64,000 nucleotides of DNA from Acidobacteriota bacterium. GTDB taxonomy: Bacteria; Acidobacteriota; Blastocatellia; Pyrinomonadales; Pyrinomonadaceae. The number at the start of each line of letters is the position of its first letter. Position 1 is the stretch's first letter. Below, one piece after another: positions 16,301-25,601 of this stretch. The position numbers were made by a program, and so were the translations under genes. Below the pieces are notes generated by a model that saw only the letters and a program-made list of their open reading frames with translations, did no database searches and was not told the origin of the DNA. The stretch covers positions 1-64,000 of the forward strand of contig JAIVJV010000012.1 in the NCBI GenBank assembly GCA_020199835.1. The letters run 5' to 3'.

Positions 16301-18552
16301 TGCACGTGAAGATTCAATATCTACGCGAGCATGGTGGTAGGGTCATCGCGTTGACCGCAACAGCCATTTCAAACACAGTCGCAGAAATCTACACGCTCCA
16401 ACGCTACCTCCAACCTGAGTTACTTGAACACCTTGGTCTCAGCCACTTCGACGCCTGGGCGCAAATGTTCGGCGACACCGTCACTGAACTGGAACTTAAA
16501 GTCGATGGCTCCGGCTGGCGTCAACACTCTCGCTTCGCAAAGTTTGTTAACGTTCCCGAACTGTCCCGACAACTCCAGCAAGTACTCGATATCAAAACCA
16601 AGAAGGATCTCAACCTGCCGACGCCTGCCCTAATCGGCGGTTCGTCTATCATCGAAGAAATTGAACCAAGTCCCGCTCAACAGGAATTCACGCAAACGCT
16701 GGCCGACCGTGCAGAGGCAATCAAAACCTGTAGAGTAAAACCCAACCAGGACAATATGCTGATGGTCACGAGCGATGGGCGAAAGGCCGCGCTTGATATC
16801 CGGCTTGTTCGCCCCGATCTGCCGGAAGATCCCGACAGCAAGATCAACCATGTCGCGAACAACGTCCATGCCGTTTGGCAGCGAACCCACACCAACGCCG
16901 GCGCACAACTACTCTTCCTAGATCTATCTGTACCAAAGTCGAATTCACAATACCTTCTACCAGACATCGCGGGCGAACTTGAAAGCACTGAAGAAACACC
17001 TACAGAACGCTTTCTCCGTCAGAGCCTTTACCATGAAATTAAAACCAAGTTGATTCGCAAAGGCATTCCGGCAGACGAGATACAATTCGTTCACTCCGCT
17101 GATACTCAAACTAAAAAAGCGCGTCTCATTGAAGCGGTTAACGCGGGAAAAGTCCGCATACTGCTCGGCTCAACATCAAAAATGGGTGTAGCAATGAACG
17201 CCCAGGAAAGGTTGATCGCTCTCCATCATATCGACGCTCCCTGGCGCCCGCGAGACGTCGAACAACGTGAAGGTAGGATACTTCGGCAGGGCAATATCTT
17301 TGGTGCAGTCTTAATTTTCCTATATGTAACTAAAGGATCGATGGACTGTTACACCTGGCAAATACTCGAATCAAAGGCCAGGTTTATCCATCAAATCCTC
17401 TCTGGAGAAATCACACAACGCACCGCTGAAGATATCGGCGAAATGGTTCTAACCACCGCGCAGGTAAAAGCGATCGCTTCGGGAAACCCACAGGTGATGC
17501 AACGCGTCCAGCTTGAGCTCAACCTTATCAAACTGGAAAGACTTCGCGCCGCTTACTACAACAATCGGGCATCGATGCGCCATGAATTGAGCTACCTTCC
17601 TAACCAGGTCAATATCTACCAAACAGAAATTGACTGGCACAAACACGCCCTCACTTTGCGTCAGCCGCCCTTACTGGACGACAGGTTTGCAATCCGGCTT
17701 AAGAAGACCCTTGCTGATAAAAGCCTCGCTCTTGTTGACAAGCGCCAACAAGCGGGCGGAATCTTACGCCACCTAAGTTCTCTTGCCTCCAGCGCCCTTA
17801 CTAAAGCGAAATCAGGCCCCCACATTCATGTTGGCAACTATCGAGGCTTTAATCTATTCCTTCACATTAATTCCAACATTTTCCAAACCAGTCCACTGTT
17901 TGCTGATTACATCGAGATACATCTCGTCCCAGAAAACTTAACGCGTCCCAACGGAGTCCGTCCTTACACAGCAACCATCACCGACACCGACGTGGGCATA
18001 ATTCAATCTATCGATCACCAACTCCGTTCGATTGATCAATATCTCGACGACGCGACATCCGCACAAGCACGCCTCAACAAGAAGATCACAGACCTCCAAA
18101 ACGAAGTGAGTCAACCATGGAAGCACCTGGCAGAATACAGACAAATGCGGCATTACTACGAGCAACTCGCCATTGAACTCCAAAGCAAGGGAATTAACGT
18201 CGAATCAGTAGTGAGGTTTACCAATCTGACAGAAGAGGAATTAGCAGCAGCGCCCCTGAACACTTTACCGCAACAGCCGCAACCAGTTTATGCTATCCAA
18301 CCTAATAATAGGAATCCTTTCACCGGACGCGAGCCCAACCTGATAATTGCTCCAAGCGATCCACGAAAGACTATTCCGCAATTAACCCATTCAATAGCAA
18401 CATTGGTAATCCCATCAACCACATCCTCAAACGATATAATCATCGCCACTCCTGACGTAACCCCAGCTCCCATTAACCTCGATCGCCTGGTCCAATTAGG
18501 CTTCGACTTCGCTTTGTTCGAGCGTGAACCACAACCAGAACTTCATCCTTAA
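13324..18552 (+). CDS. Giant N6-adenine methylase / SNF2-like helicase fusion (DarB-like)
   Basis: About 1742 residues. The N-terminus carries the YVGWGS motif seen in DarB-like proteins, methylase motif I LDPAAGIGHF (about 125-135) and a motif IV variant NVPFGDY (about 191). The superfamily 2 helicase follows with Walker A HPVGSGKTY (near 797), VDEFDAFKN (near 961), LTATAISN and motif VI QREGRILRQGN (near 1315). Phage and plasmid proteins of this plan (DarB class) protect incoming DNA or remodel DNA during transfer. Here the role is inferred. The catalytic Asn-Pro-Pro is N-V-P, which may weaken methylation. The ATG at 13324 is used; the frame stays open to TTG 13273. Confidence 0.85.
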   Translation: MTDFQFASTDVLNNLGSAAVRYKQNLQALKLLRTLKDQGGTPTTAEQTILSRYVGWGSSELINQAFPKAELGEPTKEIEALLNEDEISQLRSSSLSAFFTPLPIIAAVYDALDYLGLSTLSSFRVLDPAAGIGHFIGAMPTHLREKANCVAVEIDHVSASITGLLYPTIQRHEQPFEDVKLPKDFFDLVIGNVPFGDYPIADSSISEKYLKQQIHDYFFVKAVALAKPGAIVAFLTSTGTLDKKDDRVRRYLSKHAELLTALRLPNDVFKHNAGTQVITDLVLLRKRVNPDETAPDREPWIHSEEASFLLRKGGTSTTTINRTFIDDPSRILGTPMIAPSMYGGSEQLIVTPNSADIRQEILNAVRTTLPQNLLLPAIHSQTSHGPKVVSEQVIQQDAKSELKPATSSFHANQTQGARATALVDIYAAAKTLLNLQLLDSNDSEIESAQATLNSRYDNFTSRFGYINSKQNQKLFRCDNPFVSFLRALEEKTPTGGFTKAKLFHARTINTHRPATQAGNPHEALLHCLNEHGSVDLDFIATLSRTPRADVITSLTGIIFQTPGCNWVTADEYLSGDVRTKLLEAEAAAAIDPTFQHNVDALKAVQPRPLAAGEIIARLGAGWVPEEIITAFANALVPDYNGQITYNAPLARWIVPRASSTAATTFEATQRWGTRRAHAIELLEDALNLRRTAVYDEKGKGKDKVRVLNLVETAAAQAKLTEIKDHFMEWVWDDPDREQQLCELYNHNFNVYRARQFDGSHLTLPGSATSETLKPHQKDSVWRALQTKTGLLPNHPVGSGKTYIGIASAMELRRLGLANKPLVTVPSIAISTWVTQAQTLYPTIRLLSTDATDFTKERRGETLSRIATGDWDLIIVPHSSFKLLPLMPATLRRFVQRELDTLRSSILDLEKENDLASRRSIKQLERQAKTLEAQLKEDDGSIRRDDQRTITWEELGVDALIVDEFDAFKNLSFATKMTRIAGLSNSHSQQAFDMHVKIQYLREHGGRVIALTATAISNTVAEIYTLQRYLQPELLEHLGLSHFDAWAQMFGDTVTELELKVDGSGWRQHSRFAKFVNVPELSRQLQQVLDIKTKKDLNLPTPALIGGSSIIEEIEPSPAQQEFTQTLADRAEAIKTCRVKPNQDNMLMVTSDGRKAALDIRLVRPDLPEDPDSKINHVANNVHAVWQRTHTNAGAQLLFLDLSVPKSNSQYLLPDIAGELESTEETPTERFLRQSLYHEIKTKLIRKGIPADEIQFVHSADTQTKKARLIEAVNAGKVRILLGSTSKMGVAMNAQERLIALHHIDAPWRPRDVEQREGRILRQGNIFGAVLIFLYVTKGSMDCYTWQILESKARFIHQILSGEITQRTAEDIGEMVLTTAQVKAIASGNPQVMQRVQLELNLIKLERLRAAYYNNRASMRHELSYLPNQVNIYQTEIDWHKHALTLRQPPLLDDRFAIRLKKTLADKSLALVDKRQQAGGILRHLSSLASSALTKAKSGPHIHVGNYRGFNLFLHINSNIFQTSPLFADYIEIHLVPENLTRPNGVRPYTATITDTDVGIIQSIDHQLRSIDQYLDDATSAQARLNKKITDLQNEVSQPWKHLAEYRQMRHYYEQLAIELQSKGINVESVVRFTNLTEEELAAAPLNTLPQQPQPVYAIQPNNRNPFTGREPNLIIAPSDPRKTIPQLTHSIATLVIPSTTSSNDIIIATPDVTPAPINLDRLVQLGFDFALFEREPQPELHP

Positions 18553-18687
18553 CATACTTCGCATTCCAGGCAGACTTCCTCTTCTCCCCGCCCCCTTCTG
18601 CAACTCACGCACAAAAACTAGAGCGGTGAACTGATTATCACGTTCTCAGACTACAAACCGCTTTGCGGAGAGGTTTCACACTAAGCA

Positions 18688-19896
18688 ATGGGCACTATTG
18701 TCAAATCAGTTTCGCTCCACTATACCGACGGCGGCCGCTCAGACAAGGTCTATAACATTCAAATCGAAGAAGTTGGCCCTAATCAGTTCGACGTCACCGG
18801 ATACAACGGAAAACGTGGCGGAACTTTGACAGCTCGCAAACAGAACGATTCGCCAGTTTCTCTCACAGAAGCGCAAAGACTTTTCGCTGAACTTGAACAT
18901 AACAAAGTCAATCACCGCAAAACGCCCTACGTCGTAGTATCCAGGAATGGAGCAGCTACACCACCAACGCCACAACCATCCTCGCCAACGACAAACCACG
19001 AATCTACGGGCTTCGTTGCCAATCATCCAAAAAAGGTCTCAGAAGACGAGGCACTAAGACTGTTAAAGAATGATGACTACGTCGTCGAGCAAAAGTGTGA
19101 TGGGGAATTCATGGCAATTTTGTATCGCCACAACCGCGTGACTGCTTCAAACAAGCGTGGCAATGGCATTCCCGTATCACCAACACTTGCAACCGCCATT
19201 CGCCAACTCGCCACCTTGGCCTGCTGTGAAACCCTCGGCCTCGCCGGTGAGTACCTCAATTCCACACTTCATATTTTCACCGTTTGGGAGAAGAACGGAA
19301 CTTCGTTAATGACTCTTCCACAACATCTCCGCATTGCAGTCAAAGAAAAGCTTGAACAGGTACTAACTGAAAATCTTACTGCATTCACAACGAAGCGATC
19401 CGCCTCACTGAAATTCGTTTACACCGCCAAGACGCAAAGCGACAAGACGGCTCTTTACGAAACGATCAAAGCAAACGCCGGCGAGGGCGTCGTTTTCAAG
19501 CACCGCGAATCGGACGTAAGTTTCAAGTATAAACTCTACGAAACGACCGAAGTCTTAGTCGTTGCCAACTCTAAGCGCAGCGCCGAATGCTTTGCGTACC
19601 ACGACGGCACACTGACCAGCCTCGGATCTGTAACTATCCCGAACGACTCGACCCATCAGGAAATCAAAGAAGCAAATCTTCGCCAGCAACCAATTGTCGC
19701 AAGCGTCAAGTATCTTTATCTTTCAGCACCGCCTGCGATCGGTCCAACTTGCGGTCAATTAACCCAAGCCTCGTTTCTCCGATTCCGCCCTGACTTCGAT
19801 GAACAATCCTGCGTCACTACTGAACTCAAAGTAGTTAACAAGACCGTGCTCTCTGTAGCCATATCGAGCGCCACCGCACCGCAAGCAATCGAGTAA
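18688..19896 (+). CDS. WGR domain fused to ATP-dependent DNA ligase
   Basis: 402 residues. Residues about 1-80 match a WGR-like domain (HYTDGGRSDKVYNIQ, FDVTGYNGKRGG), known from PARPs and DNA-end sensors. After a Pro/Thr linker comes a ligase core with motif I EQKCDGEF (K136), a motif III variant LAGEYL, motif IV EGVVFKH and motif V FKYKLYE, then a short OB-like tail. Motif I normally ends in Arg (KxDGxR) and here has Phe, so adenylation could be altered. The WGR could deliver the ligase to broken ends. Second ligase of the cluster. Confidence 0.8.
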   Translation: MGTIVKSVSLHYTDGGRSDKVYNIQIEEVGPNQFDVTGYNGKRGGTLTARKQNDSPVSLTEAQRLFAELEHNKVNHRKTPYVVVSRNGAATPPTPQPSSPTTNHESTGFVANHPKKVSEDEALRLLKNDDYVVEQKCDGEFMAILYRHNRVTASNKRGNGIPVSPTLATAIRQLATLACCETLGLAGEYLNSTLHIFTVWEKNGTSLMTLPQHLRIAVKEKLEQVLTENLTAFTTKRSASLKFVYTAKTQSDKTALYETIKANAGEGVVFKHRESDVSFKYKLYETTEVLVVANSKRSAECFAYHDGTLTSLGSVTIPNDSTHQEIKEANLRQQPIVASVKYLYLSAPPAIGPTCGQLTQASFLRFRPDFDEQSCVTTELKVVNKTVLSVAISSATAPQAIE

Positions 19897-20007
19897 CCAC
19901 TGTATCCAATCGTTTTCACTTCTTCATAACGCCTCCAACAACAACTGGAAATGGAGCGGAGCGTTACGCGCGTGTAAGACAACACAACGTGCAGATAAGG
20001 GTTAACC

Positions 20008-21231
20008 ATGCCTGAAACGACCAACCTACTAGAAGCAATCGAAACGCAACCAGCAGTCGATCAAGCAATCAACTCACAGCAAGCAGTTGACACACTCAAG
20101 CGCATAGAAGGCGAACTAAACATCGAGATGATCGAACGCTCTGATGCCATTCGCGCTATCCTCATTGCCTTGATTACACGCCAGCACGGCGTATTCCTCG
20201 GCCCTCCAGGTACCGGCAAATCATGGCTCGTCACCAAACTCGCCAGGCGCATCGCCACGATTGGCCAGAACGGCAACGGACTGAAAACCTTCGTCCGACT
20301 CATCACTAAAACCACTCAACCCGAAGAACTCTTTGGACCTGTCTCGATTGCTGCACTGAAAAACGACCAGTTCAAACGCGTGGTTACCAACATGCTCCCG
20401 GAAGCAGAACTTGCTTTTCTGGATGAAGTCTTCAAAGGCTCTTCGGCCATATTGAATACACTGCTCACGATCATGAATGAACGTGAATTCGATAATGGAA
20501 TTGATCGTCTCCCCGTTCCCCTCATTTCACTCTTTGCCGCTTCCAACGAAATGCCCCAGGGCGAAGATCTTAATGCCATGTGGGATAGGCTTGTTCTGCG
20601 GGTAATGGTCGACTACACAACCGAATCCGGTTTTGCCCGTCTCATCCGCACCGCAGTCGCTCCCATCCTCACCACAACGCTCACAAAAGCAGAACTACTT
20701 GCCATCCAGAACACTGTGCGCCAAGTCTCCATTCCCTCGGGCACTTACGGGGCTATTGAAACCTTACGAAAAGACCTACAGAGGAAAGGCATCATCGTAA
20801 GTGATCGACGCTGGCAGTGGGCCACCACACTACTTCAGGGTCAAGCTGTTCTTGAAGGCCGCGCCGCCGTGGAAGAGGACGATCTGATGATCCTCAAAGA
20901 AGCATTATGGTCTGCCCCGGAACAGCGATCGGAAATCGGCCGAATGGCTGCACGCCTTGCAAATCCTCTCAACGCAAAAGCCGTTGAGCTTTCTGATCAA
21001 GTTGAGTCTGCGTTCTCAGCATTCACCGAAGCACAGAGCAATGCGAGCAACAAAACTGAACAGATGAATTCAGCCGTCGAAACCAACGTCAAGATCAAAG
21101 ACGTCCTCGAGAAACTCGATCGCCTCAGACAACAGGCTGATGCACAAGGCCGTCCCACAGCGCGCATAGACAGAGTTGTTGAAGAAGTAACAACCAAACA
21201 GCAGGAAGTCTGCAAAGTCATTCTCGGTTAA
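20008..21231 (+). CDS. MoxR-family AAA+ ATPase
   Basis: 407 residues: Walker A GPPGTGKSW (K71), Walker B ELAFLDEVFKG, sensor region FAASNEMPQGE and the arginine DRLVLR, matching MoxR/RavA ATPases. A coiled C-terminal region follows. MoxR proteins work as hexameric chaperones with a VWA-domain partner, and the next gene (15 bases on) encodes such a protein. The gap upstream holds an A-rich leader; AAGGG at 19997-20001 is the ribosome site. Confidence 0.9.
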   Translation: MPETTNLLEAIETQPAVDQAINSQQAVDTLKRIEGELNIEMIERSDAIRAILIALITRQHGVFLGPPGTGKSWLVTKLARRIATIGQNGNGLKTFVRLITKTTQPEELFGPVSIAALKNDQFKRVVTNMLPEAELAFLDEVFKGSSAILNTLLTIMNEREFDNGIDRLPVPLISLFAASNEMPQGEDLNAMWDRLVLRVMVDYTTESGFARLIRTAVAPILTTTLTKAELLAIQNTVRQVSIPSGTYGAIETLRKDLQRKGIIVSDRRWQWATTLLQGQAVLEGRAAVEEDDLMILKEALWSAPEQRSEIGRMAARLANPLNAKAVELSDQVESAFSAFTEAQSNASNKTEQMNSAVETNVKIKDVLEKLDRLRQQADAQGRPTARIDRVVEEVTTKQQEVCKVILG

Positions 21232-21245
21232 CTCCGACAATTCCA

Positions 21246-22883
21246 ATGAATAATCAATCAACCATAGAGCTTGTAGAGCCCGCCCTGGAAACTACAACAG
21301 CTCTTCCAATCATTCCGGAAGAACGCGAATCCCGATTCTTCGCCGCCGATACCAGCGGTGTGGCCTGCCTGAATCACGATAGCTTCGATTTGGATTCTTT
21401 CGACCAAGCCCTTTCCGATTACCCTAATTTCAAACACACGATCGACCAGTCTGGAAGCACACTTTCCACTGGCTCCGCCCTAATGCGCGATCTCTTCTGG
21501 AGTTTCCATAAACGCGCTCCGATGATCGCCCCTCCCGCCCCACTGAAACATGCCTACGAAATAAACAAGCAAATCCTCGAGCAGGTGATGAATACCATCG
21601 AGTGGAAACAAGTACGGGAAGCTGGTACTGCTGACGACCTGATGATGAGCTCTATAGCCACTATGAGTGTGGCCGAAAACGCCATCAGTGCTCTGGACCA
21701 AAGCACCATTGAGAAACTTAATGACCTTAATGGTCTTGAATCTCAAATGGCACAGCTTTTCTCGCAAGCTGAATCACTCGACGACCTAGCTCAACAAGCG
21801 ACAGGAAGGAAGGCGAACGACCTTTTCGAACGCGCGCAACAAGCTCGACTTGAGGCACAACAAACACAAACGCAGCTCGAAGAATTAAATGAGGAAGTCA
21901 ACGGCGAGATAGAACAAGCGGAAGCTGCCATTCGTCAAGCGGCCCGTCAGGGTCTGTCTCAGGCCGAACAAGAAATCGACTCGACGAATGAAGCTATCAA
22001 GGCTTATTCAGGCGGCTACGATCAAGGAGGATTCGGACTTGCTAAAAATGGACACTCAACCAAAGAAAAACTTGATCTCGCTCAAAAGGTCCGTGCATCC
22101 GACAAACTCAAACAGATCGCTGAACTCTGCGGTCGCCTCACGCGAATAGCCCTCGCTGTTCAAAAAGCTAAGGTCAAGCACCCACCCGACGAAATAGCCT
22201 CCATTGAAATCGGCAACAACGTGGCGCGGATGCTTCCCTCCGAACTCTGTCTGCTGGCCGATCCCGAACTCGAAGACCTCTTCGTTCTCAAATTTATTGA
22301 AAAGCGACTAACGCAGTATGAACTCATTCACCACGAACCTCAGGGCCGTGGACCCATCATTCTTGCGATTGACGAGTCAGCATCGATGAATGAACCCGCA
22401 GCTCCGCAAGAAACTACAACAAAAGAAGTCTGGTCCAAAGGGATCGCCCTCGCGCTAATGGCCATCGCGCGGCTGCAAAAACGCGACATCGCCATCATTC
22501 ACTTCGCTTCACGCAATCAGATAAAAACTCAGTTCTTCAGCAAAGGCCAGGCTTCACCCGAAGAAGCTCTACAGATCGCGGAGTTCTTTTATGACGGCAG
22601 TACTGCCTTCGAACCATGGATGGAGAAGGCGCTTGAACTAATCGATCAATCCGCATTCGACAAAGCCGACGTCATCTGCGTTACCGATGGACTCGCGTCA
22701 ATTTCCCCAACGGTAAAAACAAACTGGCTCCAAACAAAAGCGGCCCGTGCGATGCGAGCTTTCGGAATACTGATTGGAACTGATGAAGGAGCTTCAGTAC
22801 TAGCTTCTATCACTGACGCCATGCTTCCACTGGACATGCTTAAAAACGACGATCCCATCCTTCAAACAATTTTCAGTATCTAA
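21246..22883 (+). CDS. VWA-domain protein, partner of the MoxR ATPase
   Basis: 545 residues. The middle (about 150-260) is a long Gln/Glu-rich coiled coil. The C-terminal von Willebrand factor A domain has the metal site ILAIDESASMN (near 376), the later TGT-equivalent region around STAFEPWM, and CVTDG. The arrangement resembles ViaA, which pairs with RavA. VWA proteins bring substrates to MoxR. It lies directly after the MoxR gene and before an unknown gene that probably completes the unit. Confidence 0.88.
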   Translation: MNNQSTIELVEPALETTTALPIIPEERESRFFAADTSGVACLNHDSFDLDSFDQALSDYPNFKHTIDQSGSTLSTGSALMRDLFWSFHKRAPMIAPPAPLKHAYEINKQILEQVMNTIEWKQVREAGTADDLMMSSIATMSVAENAISALDQSTIEKLNDLNGLESQMAQLFSQAESLDDLAQQATGRKANDLFERAQQARLEAQQTQTQLEELNEEVNGEIEQAEAAIRQAARQGLSQAEQEIDSTNEAIKAYSGGYDQGGFGLAKNGHSTKEKLDLAQKVRASDKLKQIAELCGRLTRIALAVQKAKVKHPPDEIASIEIGNNVARMLPSELCLLADPELEDLFVLKFIEKRLTQYELIHHEPQGRGPIILAIDESASMNEPAAPQETTTKEVWSKGIALALMAIARLQKRDIAIIHFASRNQIKTQFFSKGQASPEEALQIAEFFYDGSTAFEPWMEKALELIDQSAFDKADVICVTDGLASISPTVKTNWLQTKAARAMRAFGILIGTDEGASVLASITDAMLPLDMLKNDDPILQTIFSI

Positions 22884-22896
22884 ATAAGGCAACGCA

Positions 22897-24057
22897 ATGA
22901 GCAAACCAACCGATACACCAACAATCACACTCTCCACAATTGAAAACCAAACCGGCCCTGACTTCCTTGGTTATGTAGTTAACTGGAGACTCATGAACAT
23001 CCGTGTTCAAGAATCCGACTTGAAATTAGCCCTCGACCACGCCGGTTTCAGCAACCATCTGCCTGCTCTACCAACTCCCCGCAAAGCATTGCGTCGTGCC
23101 CTTGAAGCATGGATAGCCGAACGAACTCAACAGCAAACCGGAATTCCTCAACCTGTCGTAACCGCCGCTTCCGATGGAGAAGACGAGAACCAAAAAGAAA
23201 CCACACTAATCCGAGTGATTAATAAAGCAGGCGCTGAACACCTGGTCTTCGGCATCGTCTCCGAAAATGTCGACTTCAACAAATTAGGATTGTCCTACGG
23301 CACACAACTCCGCATCCTCTTGCACAAGAAGACTGGCGAGATCGTCTGCACTACCGACGCTGATGGCGTTATCAGTGCCCAGAATGAAAGCAGCCAAGTC
23401 ACACGAGAAATCATCCCTTACTACAACGAATTCCGGCGCCTCTTCTTTACTGACGATTTGTCTAAGATGGTCCATGCCATCGTGACGAGTATGAACGCTG
23501 TCAGTCTCCGCAAAGAAGGAGGTGTCTATTTTGTCCCACACGCAGAGCGCCACCAGATTGAGCTTGCTAAACAACTGATTGCCTCTCTTCCCACAACATC
23601 CTCCGAAAAGCCTTACCTTCTTGCTATCCCAGTCATCAACAGCGAAGTCGCAAAGGCTGACGTCGCCCTTGCCATTCATTACGGTTTTCTGGATGAACTC
23701 AAATCTATGGCTTCCGATCTGGATCGCTTCGCTCAAGCCGAACCCGGCTCGGTCAGGTCTGAAACCATCTCCAATCGACTCCTCCAATACAAGCACGTAA
23801 AAGAGAAAGTCGGAATGTACGCAACACTCCTTTCAATGCAACAGGGAGACATCGTCAAAGGTTTGGAAGCTCTCACACGCAAAGCCCAGGAAATCGTCCT
23901 CGGCAAACCATCAACGGAGAACCCACACCCGCCGGCTTCACAACTCTCCAGCGACGATCCACTGCCAGCAACACAGTCCGACCCAGACCTCTCAAACGAC
24001 GAAACCATCATGCCGCCTGCCGCAGCTACTCACGTGAGCACTCCCATGCTGTTTTAG
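22897..24057 (+). CDS. Unknown protein in the MoxR-VWA unit, 386 aa
   Basis: Begins 14 bases after the VWA gene, with AAGG at 22887-22890. It has alternating helices and strands, a conserved-looking start (FLGYVVNWRLMNIRVQ), a segment TLIRVINKAGAEHLVFGIV, and an acidic, Pro/Ser-rich disordered tail. It may belong to a phage family such as DUF6744, but I am not sure. By position it is a likely substrate or adaptor for the MoxR-VWA pair. Confidence 0.6.
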   Translation: MSKPTDTPTITLSTIENQTGPDFLGYVVNWRLMNIRVQESDLKLALDHAGFSNHLPALPTPRKALRRALEAWIAERTQQQTGIPQPVVTAASDGEDENQKETTLIRVINKAGAEHLVFGIVSENVDFNKLGLSYGTQLRILLHKKTGEIVCTTDADGVISAQNESSQVTREIIPYYNEFRRLFFTDDLSKMVHAIVTSMNAVSLRKEGGVYFVPHAERHQIELAKQLIASLPTTSSEKPYLLAIPVINSEVAKADVALAIHYGFLDELKSMASDLDRFAQAEPGSVRSETISNRLLQYKHVKEKVGMYATLLSMQQGDIVKGLEALTRKAQEIVLGKPSTENPHPPASQLSSDDPLPATQSDPDLSNDETIMPPAAATHVSTPMLF

Positions 24058-24090
24058 CTAATTATCAACACCACGCTAGGAGAAACATCG

Positions 24091-24864
24091 ATGCGCAAAA
24101 ACCTTACTGAACTCGCGAATAACCCTGACCTAATCCCAGGTATTTACAACTATTGCGATCGTTGGTGCGAACGCTGTCCCTTAACCTCGCGCTGCTTAGT
24201 CTACGCAACCGAGAGCGAGGCAACAGACAACAACGATACCCAAAACGATGACAGTCGCAACGCAGCATTCTGGCAAACCCTTAGCGAAACACTCGCCGAG
24301 GTGCGGCAACTGATTCCGGAATGGGCCAAACAGACTCTGGACCTCGACACATCCCTCCAGCAAAACTCAGTTCGACGTCGAAGTCGTCACGTCGACAACC
24401 ATCCACTAACAAAAGCTGGCAAGCAATATGCAAACACTGCAAGCGAGTGGTTTCGAGAACTCGATCACAACTCCGAAATCACTCTAACTTCCGCTGAACG
24501 TCCTACTGAAGTCGATCGCCAGAACCCGCAGCCATTCGAGGACGCGCGCGAAGTGATTCAGTGGTATCAGTATCAAATCGCTGTGAAGACAATGCGCGCG
24601 CTTTCCGGTCGCAAGGAAGAGATCGAAGATCCCGAAATAGCGGATTTCCCGAAGGATTCCGATGGATCTGCAAAGGTGGCCCTGATCGGGATCGATCGTT
24701 CAATCGCGGCCTGGCGTCTTATGCAGCTTTCATTATCGGACCGTGCAGAATCGATTGTACCGCTCATTCTTCAGCTCGACAGTTTACGTACTAAGCTGGA
24801 AGAGAGCTTTCCCCAAGCGCGGGACTTTATGAGACCGGGATTTGATCAGATCGCCGCCGCCTAA
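24091..24864 (+). CDS. Cys-cluster hypothetical protein, 257 aa
   Basis: The N-terminus has NYCDRWCERCPLTSRC, four cysteines within 15 residues, which would suit a zinc or iron-sulfur site. The rest is helical with an acidic middle and ends FMRPGFDQIAAA. AGGAGAAA at 24078-24085 precedes the ATG at 24091. It follows the MoxR-VWA unit by 33 bases. The family occurs as hypothetical proteins and no function is known to me. Confidence 0.6.
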   Translation: MRKNLTELANNPDLIPGIYNYCDRWCERCPLTSRCLVYATESEATDNNDTQNDDSRNAAFWQTLSETLAEVRQLIPEWAKQTLDLDTSLQQNSVRRRSRHVDNHPLTKAGKQYANTASEWFRELDHNSEITLTSAERPTEVDRQNPQPFEDAREVIQWYQYQIAVKTMRALSGRKEEIEDPEIADFPKDSDGSAKVALIGIDRSIAAWRLMQLSLSDRAESIVPLILQLDSLRTKLEESFPQARDFMRPGFDQIAAA

Positions 24865-25017
24865 ACATTTCGGGGCCGGAAGGCTGCTGCAAGAGGTGAC
24901 AGGATCACGATTGGCTCGCGGTCTTAGCCCCGAAAACAAACAGGCGGAAACCAACTCCAGCAATTCCTCAGATCACACGTTCGCTCAAAATACACTTTCA
25001 CCTAAGGAGACTCACGA

Positions 25018-25584
25018 ATGACGTTCGAAGACCCGGACCAGGAAACACGCATTGCAAAACTCCGCCAGGAACTAGAGAAACTTGGCGGCTCCACAACAAC
25101 ACTCGAATCCATGCCGGCTGATATGGAAGAAGAATTCCTCCGTCACGTATTGGAGTACGAAACCGCTGAACCCATCAGCCTCTTGCGTCTGCTTGAAAAT
25201 GCCGGATTAGAAATCCCCGCTCCTGACCAGCTCGACGACACCAGCCTGACTGCCAAGTTGCAAGACGTCATCCAGCGAATGGCAACAGTCGGAGCCTATC
25301 TTCTCCACACAAATCATCTGAGCGATCGAGCACTCTACGAATATCTCTATCACGACGGACTGCGTGAAGAGGCGGTCTTATTCCCTGAGAATCCCAGCTA
25401 CGCTTACATGATCGATCTCACGGGTAGTGGCAGCGACGAAGATAATCTGATTTATCTCAAGTATTACGCCGACGAAGAACATCGAAAACAATGGGCACTC
25501 GATTGGCCAGACGATCCCATGCCACAACATGAAGATCCTCCATTCGATCGTGATTCCTCGCTGCCACAGTCACCGCTTGGTTAG
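25018..25584 (+). CDS. Hypothetical acidic protein, 188 aa
   Basis: An acidic protein with an N-terminal helix (RIAKLRQELEKLGG) and a Tyr-rich C-terminal region (YEYLYHDGLREEAVLFPENPSYAYMIDL, read as two halves). AAGGAG at 25003-25008 gives a sound start. It precedes three overlapping genes (25602-28044). Not recognised. Confidence 0.6.
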   Translation: MTFEDPDQETRIAKLRQELEKLGGSTTTLESMPADMEEEFLRHVLEYETAEPISLLRLLENAGLEIPAPDQLDDTSLTAKLQDVIQRMATVGAYLLHTNHLSDRALYEYLYHDGLREEAVLFPENPSYAYMIDLTGSGSDEDNLIYLKYYADEEHRKQWALDWPDDPMPQHEDPPFDRDSSLPQSPLG

Positions 25585-25601
25585 CATCACAAGCTCCAGG
25601 A

